A DNA stretch of 64,000 nucleotides from Mesorhizobium denitrificans (GCF_003403035.1 NZ_QURN01000015.1:1-64000), one strand, 5' to 3'; shown: positions 10,203-19,684, counted from the stretch's first letter. The notes: generated by a model not told the origin, from the letters alone. Numbers and translations are program-made.

Positions 10203-11387
10203 ATGCGGGAGGAAGCACTGGCAGTTTCGCGCACGAGCTATGCTTGTGGACTTGTCGCGTTGAGTACGGATTCACCGGACGAGGACACGTTCATTCAGAA
10301 CGTTGCTGCCGAAGTTGCGGCGACGCAGACCGGCTTTGCTCTCTTCTTCTATTCGCGCTCGCTTTTCGATTCGGGCCGCCTCGCCGAATCGCTCAAGCGT
10401 CGGCTACCGGCATTGCCCCATGCGGGATGCACGACAGCAGGCGAAATCACACCCGATGGTCTGCATGAAGGCCAAGCCGTCGCGCTGCTTTTCCCATCGA
10501 ATGGGTTCGCGGCTTCGGGCACCCTACTCCAGAGCATTTCGACCTCAGATATCAAAACCGTTTCCGCACAGGTCGATGCGCTTCGTCGCTCCTTCACCGC
10601 TGGTCCTGACCGCAAGGAGACTAACATTTTTGCGATCTGCCTGATCGATGGCCTGTCCTATTCGGAAGAGTCCGTCACATCGGCAATCCACTGGGAGCTT
10701 GAAGATATCCCGCTTGTTGGCGGTTCGGCCGGTGATGAATTGAAGTTCGAGAAAACCAGCCTTCTCTGGAATGGCGGCGTTTATACCGACAGCGCTGTCG
10801 TCGTGTTGTTCGCGACCGATATTCCATTCCACACATTTAAGACCGACAATTTCATCGCGACCGAAAACAAGCTCGTAGTGACAGCATCCGATCCCGCGCG
10901 CCGCATCGTGCGCGAGTTCAACGCCACCCCAGCGGCAGAAGAATATGCGGGCGCGGTGGGCCTGTTGCCGAATGATCTCACACCGCTCAGCTTCGCGTCA
11001 CACCCAACGGTCGTGCGCGTCGGCGGCGAATATTTCTGCCGCTCTATTCAGAAGAGCAATCCAGACGGTTCGCTCTCCTTCTTCTGCGCAATCGATGACG
11101 GTATTGTGCTGTCAATCGCGCGAGCGGTCGATCTTGTGGAGTCCACCGAGGCCGCGCTCAACGAGGTCGAAAATGTTCTGGGCGGAACCGATGTCATCCT
11201 TGGCTTCGATTGCGTTTTGCGTCGTCTCGATGCCGTCAACCGCCAGTCGGTTCGGGACTTGTCGGACGTTTACAAGAAAAAGCATGTTGTCGGCTTCGGC
11301 ACCTATGGCGAGCAATATCAGTCCTTGCACCTGAACCAGACTTTCACCGGCATTGCGTTCGGACATCGTCGCCAGGCCGCTGAATAG
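10203..11387 (+). CDS. FIST-domain sensor protein (NosP-like)
   Basis: A 394-residue soluble protein with a FIST_N domain (about residues 30-220; motifs HAGCTTAGEI and GGSAGDELKF) followed by FIST_C (about 230-385). FIST proteins are sensory; one group, NosP, binds heme and nitric oxide and controls the histidine kinase NahK encoded next to it. Here the next gene, 9 bases downstream, is a matching soluble hybrid kinase. That context supports a NosP-like role, but heme binding is inference. ATG 10203 is the first usable start although a GGGAGGA sequence falls just inside the gene, so the true start may be slightly further in. Confidence 0.82.
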   Translation: MREEALAVSRTSYACGLVALSTDSPDEDTFIQNVAAEVAATQTGFALFFYSRSLFDSGRLAESLKRRLPALPHAGCTTAGEITPDGLHEGQAVALLFPSNGFAASGTLLQSISTSDIKTVSAQVDALRRSFTAGPDRKETNIFAICLIDGLSYSEESVTSAIHWELEDIPLVGGSAGDELKFEKTSLLWNGGVYTDSAVVVLFATDIPFHTFKTDNFIATENKLVVTASDPARRIVREFNATPAAEEYAGAVGLLPNDLTPLSFASHPTVVRVGGEYFCRSIQKSNPDGSLSFFCAIDDGIVLSIARAVDLVESTEAALNEVENVLGGTDVILGFDCVLRRLDAVNRQSVRDLSDVYKKKHVVGFGTYGEQYQSLHLNQTFTGIAFGHRRQAAE

Positions 11388-11396
11388 GATTTCGCC

Positions 11397-12737
11397 GTGG
11401 CGCTGGAACACATCGCAGACATCGAACGGCTGAAAAAAATCAATGCAGCACTCATCAATCGCGTTGAGCGCTCGATGGATCAGCAGGGCAACGCCTTTTC
11501 GCTGTTCCAGACCGCGATCAGCCTTGAAAGCCTTGTGCGCAGCCGCACCGACGAACTTCATTCCGCGCTGCGCCGTTTGGAGCAATCCAACGCCGAACTC
11601 ATTGAAGCGCGCGACCGCGCCGAGCAGGCCAATGTTTCAAAGACTCGGTTTCTCGCCGCCGCCAGCCACGACGTGCTTCAACCGCTCAACGCTGCGCATC
11701 TTTCTGTCTCCGCCTTGGCGGATGTGCAGACCAGCACCGAGGGCAAACGTCTTGTGCGTCAAGTAGAGCGTTCGCTCGAAACGATGGAAACATTGCTGCG
11801 TACGCTACTGGATATTTCTCGCCTCGATGCTGGCGTCGTGCAGCCGGAATTCACCAGCGTTTCGCTGGATCAGTTGCTGCAAGGTCTGCGCTCGGATTTC
11901 CTTCCTCTGGCAGAACGCAAGGGCTTGCGGCTCCGCTTTGCGCCCACATCTTTGACGCTGAAAACCGATCGCACATTGCTGCGCCGCATCCTGCAAAACA
12001 TCGTCGCCAACGCTATCCGTTACACCACGACCGGCGGCGTTCTGGTTGGCGTGCGCCGTCATGGTGCGAATCTCAGAATTGAAATTGCAGATACCGGATG
12101 CGGTATTCCGGAGGATCAGCGCGATCGCGTCTTTGAGGAGTTTCATCGCGGCGTGGCGGTGGATGAGTCCGGCCTTTCCGGCGCGGGGCTGGGGCTGGGG
12201 CTCGCCATCGTCTGGCGCATGGTGGAAACGCTCGGCTACCGCGTCAGCCTCGATTCCCGCATCGGCCAGGGCACGGTGTTTCACCTTGATATTCCGGCCT
12301 CCTGCATCACGCCGAATGAACCTTCGCAGATGCTTGCCCAAATCGAGCAGCCGCGCGGCTATGGGTTATTCGGCGCAAAAGTATTGCTCGTCGAGAATGA
12401 CCCCGACGTCGTGATCGCAATGGTCGGTTTGCTCGAAAGCTGGCAATGCGATGTCCGCGCGGCGGGCACGACCGAAGAGGCTCTCAACGAACTCAATGAT
12501 ACGGCCTGGATTCCTGACATCGTAATCGCAGATCAGCATCTGGACCGTGGCGACCTTGGCAGTGCGACGATCATTGGCATCCGCGCGTGGCTTGGCCGAG
12601 TGATCCCGGCGCTTGTAACAACCGCCGACCCCGACCCGCTCCTTGAGGAAATCGTCGCTGAAATGGGCGCGGAGCTTCTCGTCAAGCCGATCAGACCGGC
12701 ACGGCTTCGCGCCCTGCTGGCTCACATGCTGGCGTAG
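11397..12737 (+). CDS. Soluble hybrid histidine kinase with receiver domain (NahK-like)
   Basis: A 446-residue kinase with no membrane span and no PAS domain. An N-terminal coiled coil (about 1-82) leads to HisKA with phospho-acceptor His91 in AAASHDVLQPLNAA. HATPase follows (N-box Asn205, G1 box DTGCG from Asp232, G2 box GAGLGLGLA), then a receiver domain (about 327-446) with Asp335, phospho-acceptor Asp379 and Lys430. Kinases with this SHD(L/V)LQPLNAA box are commonly encoded beside FIST proteins. Start is GTG 11397. It is probably controlled by the FIST partner, and its output may pass to an unlinked phosphotransfer protein. Confidence 0.88.
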   Translation: MALEHIADIERLKKINAALINRVERSMDQQGNAFSLFQTAISLESLVRSRTDELHSALRRLEQSNAELIEARDRAEQANVSKTRFLAAASHDVLQPLNAAHLSVSALADVQTSTEGKRLVRQVERSLETMETLLRTLLDISRLDAGVVQPEFTSVSLDQLLQGLRSDFLPLAERKGLRLRFAPTSLTLKTDRTLLRRILQNIVANAIRYTTTGGVLVGVRRHGANLRIEIADTGCGIPEDQRDRVFEEFHRGVAVDESGLSGAGLGLGLAIVWRMVETLGYRVSLDSRIGQGTVFHLDIPASCITPNEPSQMLAQIEQPRGYGLFGAKVLLVENDPDVVIAMVGLLESWQCDVRAAGTTEEALNELNDTAWIPDIVIADQHLDRGDLGSATIIGIRAWLGRVIPALVTTADPDPLLEEIVAEMGAELLVKPIRPARLRALLAHMLA

Positions 12738-12783
12738 GGTCAGCCCGCTTAATCTCATAGTCTCGCATGGCCCCTCACTCGTA

Positions 12784-12814
12784 CCCTCGCCCCGTAAACA
12801 GGGAGAGGGAGACA
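12784..12814. repeat. Short palindromic repeat, copy 1
   Basis: Imperfect palindrome of the form CCCTCGCCCCGTAAACAGGG followed by AGAGGGAGACA. The arms are CCCTC.CCC and GGGAGAGGG around GTAAAC. The same core occurs at 12871 and 12957. It is an intergenic repeat common in style to alphaproteobacterial genomes and lies between the convergent ends of the kinase and rhlE genes. Confidence 0.7.
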
Positions 12815-12870
12815 GACGCGCCGCGCGCATCATTCAGCACTGTGCTTCTGATTCTGTCGCTACGGAGACG

Positions 12871-12900
12871 TCCCCCCTCCCTGTTTACGGGTGGAGAGGG
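12871..12900. repeat. Short palindromic repeat, copy 2
   Basis: CCCCCCTCCCTGTTTACGGG followed by TGGAGAGGG. This is the same core as copy 1 but inverted (GTTTAC against GTAAAC), about 87 bases away. Confidence 0.7.
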
Positions 12901-12956
12901 AATTGAGAGCACTGCGCCCACAACGAGCGCGTTAAAAGGCTCGCACCACGCTTATG

Positions 12957-12995
12957 TCTCCCTCTCCCTGTTCACGGGGAAAGGGTAAGGGTGAC
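12957..12995. repeat. Short palindromic repeat, copy 3
   Basis: TCTCCCTCTCCCTGTTCACG, then GGGAAAGGGTAAGGGTGACG. It has the same arm composition with GTTCAC at the centre. It ends 37 bases before the rhlE stop codon. With the other two copies it fills most of this 294-base gap; any of the stems could also act as a terminator for the converging genes. Confidence 0.7.
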
Positions 12996-13031
12996 GGGCA
13001 GCGCAAACCTACGCGCCCGCCCCCCAAACAA

Positions 13032-14495
13032 TCACGCAGCCTTGCTACCAAATCGCTTGGCGCCGCCGCCGAAGCGCTTACGGCGGAAGGGCTTCTTGCC
13101 AGCAGGCTTGCCGCTGTTGCGCTCACCTTGAACGTCAGCACCGGCACCGCGTGGCGCGTTGCCCTGACGTTGCGGACCGCGACCGCGACCGCCCTCGCCA
13201 TTGCCATGTCCGCGATGAGCGCCGTCGCGTGGCTGTCCGCGATGCTTCTGCCCGTCACGCTGCTCGCGGGGTGCGCGATCATTTGCAGGCTGCTGCATAC
13301 GCTGAACGCCCGGCTCAGGCTTCGGATCAGGCTCGCCGGTATGATCTGCCGCCACGTGCAGCTTCATGCGAATGATCTTTTCGACAGAGCGCAGTTTCGA
13401 CGCTTCAGTCGGATCGCAAAGCGTAATCGCAATGCCGTCTGCGCCATTGCGGCCGGTGCGCCCGATACGGTGTACGTAGCTGGACGCCTCATCCGGCAGA
13501 TCAAAGTTCACGACATGCGAAATGCCGGGCACATCGATACCGCGCGCTGCAATGTCCGTCGCAACGAGAATCCGAACCGAACCGTCGCGGAAACCGTTCA
13601 GCGCTTTCTGCCGCGCGTTCTGAGACTTGTTTCCGTGGATCACGGCCGCCTCAAACCCGTCACGCTCAAGATCGCGGGTCACGCGGTCTGCGCCGTGCTT
13701 GGTGCGCGCAAAGATCATCACGGACTTCATGTCCGGGTTCGCCAGCATCTGCGAAAGCAAGCGGCGCTTCTGCTTCGTCCGCGCCATGATAACGCTCTGC
13801 TTGATTTCGGCTGCGGTGGTTCCTTGCGGGGCCACATCAACGCGCACCGGGTCGCGCAACAGGTCATGCGCCAGCGAAGCGATTTCAGCCGGCATGGTCG
13901 CCGAGAAAAGCGCGGTCTGCCGCGCCGGATGGATCGCCTTCGCAATGCGGCGCACGTCATTGATGAAGCCCATGTCGAGCATCCGGTCGGCCTCGTCAAG
14001 CACCAGCCATGTGGTTTCGCTCAGCACAACCGCATGGTCCCGCAGGAGGTCCATCAGACGCCCCGGCGTCGCTACCAGCACGTCAACGCCAGGCGCAATC
14101 TTGCGCACTTGCGTGCTCTTCGAAACACCGCCAAGCACAAGCGCCGTCGCAATATGCGCGCCCTTGGCCAGCAGCTTGATCGTGTCCTCGATCTGCACGG
14201 CCAGCTCGCGCGTCGGCGCAAGGATCAGCGCGCGCGCCGTCTTGGGGCGACGCTTCGTACCGAGCGCCAGAATCTTCGACAGGATCGGCAAGGCAAACGC
14301 CGCCGTCTTGCCGGAGCCGGTCTGAGCAATGCCCAGAATATCGCGGCCAGCAAGCTGCGGCGGAATGGCCAATTCCTGAATCGGCTTCGGAGCAGCAAAA
14401 CCTGCTGCCTCCGTTGCTTTCAGAAGCTGCCCACCAATGCCGAGCGCCTCGAAACCTTCGGGCGCCTCATTATTCTCAATAGTCAATTCACACAT
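13032..14495 (-). CDS. rhlE: DEAD-box ATP-dependent RNA helicase, RhlE type
   Basis: A 487-residue RNA helicase. All core motifs are present: Q motif region KPIQELAIP, motif I AQTGSGKT (about 57-64), PTRELAVQ, motif II DEAD in LDEADRMLDMGF, SAT, ARGID and HRIGRTGR. After residue 370 the tail is basic, rich in Arg and Gly, and repetitive, as expected for an RNA-binding extension. Such enzymes act in RNA decay and ribosome assembly, especially in the cold. Start is ATG 14495, with a weak upstream GAAAG. A 299-base region precedes it. Confidence 0.9.
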   Translation of the reverse strand: MCELTIENNEAPEGFEALGIGGQLLKATEAAGFAAPKPIQELAIPPQLAGRDILGIAQTGSGKTAAFALPILSKILALGTKRRPKTARALILAPTRELAVQIEDTIKLLAKGAHIATALVLGGVSKSTQVRKIAPGVDVLVATPGRLMDLLRDHAVVLSETTWLVLDEADRMLDMGFINDVRRIAKAIHPARQTALFSATMPAEIASLAHDLLRDPVRVDVAPQGTTAAEIKQSVIMARTKQKRRLLSQMLANPDMKSVMIFARTKHGADRVTRDLERDGFEAAVIHGNKSQNARQKALNGFRDGSVRILVATDIAARGIDVPGISHVVNFDLPDEASSYVHRIGRTGRNGADGIAITLCDPTEASKLRSVEKIIRMKLHVAADHTGEPDPKPEPGVQRMQQPANDRAPREQRDGQKHRGQPRDGAHRGHGNGEGGRGRGPQRQGNAPRGAGADVQGERNSGKPAGKKPFRRKRFGGGAKRFGSKAA

Positions 14496-14794
14496 CTTTC
14501 GCGTGGCTCAAGCGCCACTGCCATACGCACCGCAGGGCGCATACCTGCAGCGCTCAAAACAAAATTCGAAAACGACAAGGCGGCGAACAGAGTTCGCACG
14601 GTTGCGCTGTCGTGCCCACTCCATTTGGAATGGGGCTGTTCGCTCGATTGATGGACTCGGTCCATCTGGAAGAGCGAAGCAAGACGCAACTCAGTCCTAA
14701 CCTTGGGAAAGCCGGAAACCGGCCCATGCGCCTGTCTGCCGCGCATATGGATGATTTGCCTTGAAAATGCAAGCTGATTGTGCGGCGCACAAAC
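14496..14794. other. Leader and promoter region of rhlE
   Basis: A 299-base region without a recognisable gene, upstream of rhlE and downstream of the DUF1697 gene (both minus strand). It contains short inverted repeats, for example CCATTTGG flanked by CC..GG near 14625, which could fold in a long 5' leader. No clear -35/-10 pair was picked out. Confidence 0.4.
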
Positions 14795-15328
14795 TCAGCC
14801 GCGCGCCTTTTCCGCGAGTTCCAGCAGCTTTCTCGTGGTGTTCCAGTTCCGCGCGGTGTTCTCCACGCCGATCCATTTATCAAACCGCTCGCCAAGCTTT
14901 GAATTGGAAACGCCATTGGGCGTATGAAGGTAAGCAACATCGCCGACGACCTCGAATCGGTCGCCATTCACAGCCAGTTCTTTCAGTCGATTGACGGATT
15001 CCGATTTCGGCCGTTCCGCCAGAAGCGCTGCGTGAACGAGATTGCCCTTCTCCACATCGGCAAACGGGTTTTGCTCGATCACCTTGCGCCACTCCTCAAG
15101 CGTCGGCGCAAATATTCGCTTTTCGAAAGCGAATTCCTTCCGGCATATGTCGCCAACCTTCGCGATCATTCTCTCGCGCGAGAGTTCGCTTTTCAGCACC
15201 GCATTGCCGCTGTTGATGTAGGTAGCGACGTTTTCAAACCCGGCTTCGCCCAGCGCTTCGCGCAGCCGCGCCACAGGCAGTTGCGTCGCACCTCCCACGC
15301 CTCGAAACAACAGAATATAGATTGTCAT
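14795..15328 (-). CDS. DUF1697 domain protein
   Basis: A 177-residue soluble protein. The N-terminus MTIYILLFRGVGGATQLPV and the segment TYINSGNAVLKS are the hallmarks of DUF1697, a widespread ferredoxin-like family with no assigned reaction. Its ATG at 15328 overlaps the ilvA stop codon by four bases (ATGA), so it is translationally coupled to threonine deaminase. That link is positional only. Confidence 0.82.
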   Translation of the reverse strand: MTIYILLFRGVGGATQLPVARLREALGEAGFENVATYINSGNAVLKSELSRERMIAKVGDICRKEFAFEKRIFAPTLEEWRKVIEQNPFADVEKGNLVHAALLAERPKSESVNRLKELAVNGDRFEVVGDVAYLHTPNGVSNSKLGERFDKWIGVENTARNWNTTRKLLELAEKARG

Positions 15329-16578
15329 ATTATGAAGCCGGCCAGCGTTTCATTGTCGGTAATGTCCTGATAGGCCCATCCGGCCTCATGAAACCGCTTC
15401 GCCAGAATGTCGAAATTTTTCGCTTCTTTGGTTTCGATGCCGATCAGTACGGAACCGAAATTGCGCGCCGATTTCTTCAAATATTCGAAGCGCGCGATGT
15501 CATCGTCGGGACCGAGCAAATCCAGAAACGAGCGCAGTGCGCCCGGACGCTGCGGAAATCTGAACACGAAATACTTCTTCAACCCCTCAAAACGCAGCGC
15601 GCGCTCCTTCACATCGGGCAGGCGCTCAAAATCGAAATTGCCGCCCGAAACGATGCAGACAATCGTTTTGCCCTTCAGTTCACGACGGGGAAAATCTTTG
15701 AGCGCGTCGATGGAAAGTGCGCCCGCTGGCTCCAGCACGACGCCCTCGACATTCAGCAATTCTATCATCGTCGCGCAGAGGCGATTCTCTGGAATCAGCC
15801 GCACGGCATCGGGTGAGAACTCCTTCAAAGTTCGCAACGGCTCGCGACCAATCTCGGCAACCGCAGCGCCGTCGACAAAATTGTCCACCTTCGCCAACTT
15901 CACGCGCTTTTGTTCGACGAGACATTGCTTGAGGCTAGGCGCGCCCTGCGGCTCGCAGAATACAAACCGTGTCCTCGCTCCCGTATCGGCAAAATAGCGA
16001 GCAACGCCCGCTGAAAGACCTCCGCCGCCCACTGGCACGAAAATCATGTCGGGCGCCCTGCCCTCCGGCATTTGCTGCAGTATCTCTGCGCCCACCGTCG
16101 CCTGGCCTTCAATGATGTCCTTGTGATCGAATGGCGGCACCATGTGACCACCGCCGCTCTGCGCAAAATCCATCGCTGCGCGATAACAATCGTCGAAAAA
16201 GTCACCAATCAGGCGGATTTCGATCCATTCCCCGCCGAAAAGCTTGGTCTTGTCGATCTTCTGCTGCGGCGTCGTCACCGGCATGAAAACAACGCCGCGC
16301 ACGCCGAAATGGCGGCAAACAAACGCAAAGCCCTGCGCGTGATTTCCGGCCGACGCGCAGACGAAAATGCTGCCCTCTTTGGCCTGCGCAATTTCCTTGC
16401 GAAAGAAGTTGAACGCGCCACGTATCTTGTACGACCGCACGGGCGTAAGATCCTCGCGCTTCAAAAACACGCGCGCGCCAAACTTTCGCGAGAGATAGTC
16501 ATTCTCCTGCAACGGTGTTTCGGAAAACAAATCGCGGACGGCAGCTTCGGCGCGCAAAACGCGTTGTGCAAAGCTCAT
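15325..16578 (-). CDS. ilvA: Threonine ammonia-lyase with one regulatory ACT-like domain
   Basis: PLP enzyme that deaminates threonine to 2-oxobutyrate, the first committed step to isoleucine. The PLP lysine lies in VRSYKIRGAF (about residues 47-56), with the phosphate-binding glycines in GGGGLSAG. At 417 residues it has the catalytic domain plus a single C-terminal ACT-like domain (about 335-417), shorter than E. coli IlvA (about 514, two such domains) and longer than catabolic TdcB (about 329, none). Feedback control by isoleucine is therefore plausible. Start is ATG 16578. The DUF1697 gene is coupled downstream. Confidence 0.9.
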   Translation of the reverse strand: MSFAQRVLRAEAAVRDLFSETPLQENDYLSRKFGARVFLKREDLTPVRSYKIRGAFNFFRKEIAQAKEGSIFVCASAGNHAQGFAFVCRHFGVRGVVFMPVTTPQQKIDKTKLFGGEWIEIRLIGDFFDDCYRAAMDFAQSGGGHMVPPFDHKDIIEGQATVGAEILQQMPEGRAPDMIFVPVGGGGLSAGVARYFADTGARTRFVFCEPQGAPSLKQCLVEQKRVKLAKVDNFVDGAAVAEIGREPLRTLKEFSPDAVRLIPENRLCATMIELLNVEGVVLEPAGALSIDALKDFPRRELKGKTIVCIVSGGNFDFERLPDVKERALRFEGLKKYFVFRFPQRPGALRSFLDLLGPDDDIARFEYLKKSARNFGSVLIGIETKEAKNFDILAKRFHEAGWAYQDITDNETLAGFII

Positions 16579-16665
16579 TGTGCTTGGAACTCCATGACAT
16601 CAGCGCGTATTGCATATTGGCGGCAGTGAAGCCACTGTCGCGTCCATGAGAGGGTGTTTGCAAGC

Positions 16666-18123
16666 GTGAACCGACTGGCCATTCGTGCGGCGATCCATGT
16701 CGCTGCTGTCTTTGCTATGTATCTGTCGGCGGCGATGCTTATCCCGGCGGCAATAGACCTGCATTATCGCAGCGGCGACTGGCAGGTTTTTGCATTTTCC
16801 GCGCTCATCATGGGTGGCGCCGCCACTGCGGTCATGCTGGCCACACGCGGCAGCAAACCCCAGCCAAACACGCGTTTCGGCTTTCTTCTGGTCAATTTGC
16901 TGTGGCTCACACTCGCCGTTGCAGGCGCTGTTCCCTTCATGATGTCGTCGCTCGAGCTAAGCTTCACCGACGCGCTATTCGAATCCGTATCCGGTGTCAC
17001 GACAACAGGCTCTACGGTCATAAGCGGCCTCGACAACGCCCCGCCCGGCATCATCATGTGGCGCTCGCTTCTGTCATTTATGGGCGGTTTGGGCGTCATC
17101 GCCTTGGGCCTGTTCCTGCTGCCCTTCCTGAACATCGGCGGCGTTTCCTATTTTAGAATCGAATCGTCCGACATTGCCGACCGCCCATTCGAGCGCTTCC
17201 AGACATTCGCGTTGAGTCTCATCGGCATCTACACCGCGCTCGTTACCATTTGTGCGCTTTGTTACAACGCCAGTGGAATGCCCGGCTTTCATGCAATCAA
17301 CCACGCGATGAGCACCGTCGCGACGGGCGGCTTTTCGACCCACGACACATCATTTCTGCGCTACGCAAACAACCCTGCGATTCTCTGGACCTCGTCCATT
17401 TTCATGCTGATTGGCGGCCTGCCGTTTTCGGTCATGATCCTGTTTGCAGTGCGCGGGCGCTACGACGCCATTCGCGACCCTCAAATCCGCGTTTATGTCG
17501 GCTACAGCATCGCCTTTGCCCTGATGGTCGCGATTTACCTGCGCGCCACACGCGATATTTCATTTTTCGACGCGCTCACGCATTCGACCTTCAATCTGAT
17601 CTCAATCATCACCACGACAGGCTACAGCAGCGACGATTATTTATTATGGGGGCCGTTCGCCGTTACCTGCATTTACGTCGCAACATTCCTCGGTGGCTGT
17701 TCCGGCTCAACGACGGGTGGCATAAAGGCTTACCGCTTTTTGATCCTATTCCAGCTCATGGGCAATGGCATACGCCGCTTGATATATCCAAACATGGTGC
17801 AGGCGGTGCGCTATGGTGACCGCACGATAGATCCCGATATGCAGCGTGCCGTTGTGCTCTTCATCTCATTGTTCTTCGTGTTGTGGGCCATTATCACGAT
17901 ATTGCTCGGTGCGACTGGAATGGATTTCCTCAGCGCGACCAGTGGTGCGCTGGCCTCCCTCACCAATGTGGGCCCCGGCCTCAGCGCGCAAATCGGTCCA
18001 GTAGGGAATTACTCCGACATTCCAGACGCTGCAAAATGGATTTGCTCTGCAGCAATGCTGCTTGGGCGTCTTGAAATTCTGTCGGTATTGGTGATCTTCT
18101 CACCCGTGTTCTGGCGCGCGTGA
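16666..18123 (+). CDS. trkH: Trk-type potassium uptake protein TrkH
   Basis: Potassium-translocating membrane subunit of about 485 residues with four pore repeats. The selectivity-filter glycines are in TTTGS, ATGGFS, TTTGYS and TNVGPG, all intact. It works with the cytoplasmic NAD-binding gate TrkA, which is not encoded here. There is no ATG; I prefer GTG 16666 (MNRLAIRA) because GAGAGG lies 12 bases upstream, while GTG 16654 abuts that site. It is followed by the DUF900 lipoprotein gene after 15 bases. Confidence 0.93.
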   Translation: MNRLAIRAAIHVAAVFAMYLSAAMLIPAAIDLHYRSGDWQVFAFSALIMGGAATAVMLATRGSKPQPNTRFGFLLVNLLWLTLAVAGAVPFMMSSLELSFTDALFESVSGVTTTGSTVISGLDNAPPGIIMWRSLLSFMGGLGVIALGLFLLPFLNIGGVSYFRIESSDIADRPFERFQTFALSLIGIYTALVTICALCYNASGMPGFHAINHAMSTVATGGFSTHDTSFLRYANNPAILWTSSIFMLIGGLPFSVMILFAVRGRYDAIRDPQIRVYVGYSIAFALMVAIYLRATRDISFFDALTHSTFNLISIITTTGYSSDDYLLWGPFAVTCIYVATFLGGCSGSTTGGIKAYRFLILFQLMGNGIRRLIYPNMVQAVRYGDRTIDPDMQRAVVLFISLFFVLWAIITILLGATGMDFLSATSGALASLTNVGPGLSAQIGPVGNYSDIPDAAKWICSAAMLLGRLEILSVLVIFSPVFWRA

Positions 18124-18138
18124 GTTTGGAAAATCCTG

Positions 18139-19296
18139 ATGTTTTTGAAGCGAACAATACAGAGCGTTTTGCTCGCCGCCGCCTTCGCGCTGCTTGCCGC
18201 CTGCGCAAGTCAGGGTGGGCGCGAGTTGCTGACCCAGCAAACCAAGCAGACCCGCGCCGATCAGATAGCCGCCACGCATGAGATTTTCGTTGCGACCACG
18301 CGCGAGCGCTCCAAAGACGAGCTGGAATATTTCGGCGGTGTGCGGGCCCCGAAAACCGACTTCGCAAAAGTCGATATAACCGTGCCTGCTATTCACAAGG
18401 TGGGAAATATCGAGCGGCGCAAGGGGCGTGTTGCAGACGCATCCAAATACTTCACCGCCGCATCCATCACGGCATACTCCGAGCCCGCCTTCGAGAAAGC
18501 GACCTGTGCCAACATCGCGAAGCATTCAGGCCGTGCGCTTGTCTTCGTTCACGGCTACAAGACGAGTTTCGATGCCGCTGTCTATCGCATAACTCAAATC
18601 GTGCATGACGCGGGATATGAAGGCACGCCTATCCTTTTCTCGTGGGCATCCGGCGGCAAGGTCGTCGATTATGTCTACGACAACAACAGCGCGACCGCTG
18701 CCCGGGATTCGCTGGAAGCAACCCTTCGCCTTGTTTCCAAATGCGCCACGCGTGTAGATATCATCGCGCATTCGATGGGCAATTGGATCACCATGGAAGC
18801 GCTCCGGCAGCTAGCCATTGTTGGGAACCCAACGATCAACGGCAAGCTTGGCGACGTCATCCTTGCTTCGCCTGATATCGACGTCGACGTGTTCAAGGCT
18901 CAGATGCTGCGCTACGGCAAGCCTAAAAAGCCGTTCACCTTGCTGCTGTCGGGCAATGACCGTGCGCTTCAGCTTTCAGGCTTCCTGGCCGGCGTGCGTC
19001 CGCGCGTGGGCGACTATGCTGACTCGGCAGACCTTGCAAAATATGGTGTGAACGTTGTGGACCTGACGGCCGTTAAAGGTGACCGTCTGGGGCACAGTAA
19101 GTTCGCGGCCAATCCTGTCGTCATAAGGCTCATCGGCGCTGGCCTGAATTATGAGGGCGAGCCGGTTAGTGGCGAGCAGGCAATAACCGACCGCATAAAC
19201 CAACTTGGCCGTCACTTGGGCGAGTCGCTTGGTACAGCCGCTGAGATCGTGCTCACCACGCCGCTAACGGCGCTGCGCGTGGTCGTTGGGGAGTAG
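18139..19296 (+). CDS. DUF900 alpha/beta-hydrolase lipoprotein
   Basis: A 385-residue protein with a lipoprotein signal peptide (SVLLAAAFALLAAC; lipobox LLAAC, Cys about 22). The hydrolase core shows ALVFVHGYKTSF (oxyanion region) and the nucleophile elbow AHSMGN. These features mark the DUF900 serine-hydrolase family, predicted to be membrane-anchored facing the periplasm. The substrate is unknown. It may be co-transcribed with trkH. Confidence 0.85.
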   Translation: MFLKRTIQSVLLAAAFALLAACASQGGRELLTQQTKQTRADQIAATHEIFVATTRERSKDELEYFGGVRAPKTDFAKVDITVPAIHKVGNIERRKGRVADASKYFTAASITAYSEPAFEKATCANIAKHSGRALVFVHGYKTSFDAAVYRITQIVHDAGYEGTPILFSWASGGKVVDYVYDNNSATAARDSLEATLRLVSKCATRVDIIAHSMGNWITMEALRQLAIVGNPTINGKLGDVILASPDIDVDVFKAQMLRYGKPKKPFTLLLSGNDRALQLSGFLAGVRPRVGDYADSADLAKYGVNVVDLTAVKGDRLGHSKFAANPVVIRLIGAGLNYEGEPVSGEQAITDRINQLGRHLGESLGTAAEIVLTTPLTALRVVVGE

Positions 19297-19299
19297 CGC

Positions 19300-19467
19300 C
19301 TAGCCAATCCCGGTCTTGTGACGCAGATACAGAGCGACCACGACGAAGCCGACCATGAAGGCCACTCCGGTCCAGTCTATCTGCCGTGTGCGGGCAAACT
19401 GGATGGCTCGCGTCACCAGAAACCACGCCGCGACGAACAGCAAACCCATTATGACGAAGCGGATCAT
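19300..19467 (-). CDS. Small membrane protein of unknown function
   Basis: A 55-residue protein (MIRFVIMGLLFVAAWFLV...) with two hydrophobic segments and a charged RTRQID connector. I chose ATG 19467 because GAGGGAAGG lies just upstream; 16 further codons are open but basic. It converges on the DUF900 gene with a 3-base gap. No family was recognised with confidence. Confidence 0.6.
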   Translation of the reverse strand: MIRFVIMGLLFVAAWFLVTRAIQFARTRQIDWTGVAFMVGFVVVALYLRHKTGIG

Positions 19468-19608
19468 AGCCCTTCCCTCAAGACCTTGATGCCATCGACG
19501 CAACCGCGCCATCATTGATGTAGGAATTGCATTTCAGGATGCAAATAAAAGCGCAGGCCCAGTCACCTGCGCATGTCCTGAACCGACCCGCTAATGCCAG
19601 ATATTCGG

Positions 19609-19684
<76 letters not shown>

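Noticed and set aside
12954-14651. 565-codon plus-strand frame across rhlE
   Set aside because: Antisense shadow of the helicase; composition is Arg- and Ala-rich with no domain, and it begins inside a palindromic repeat.
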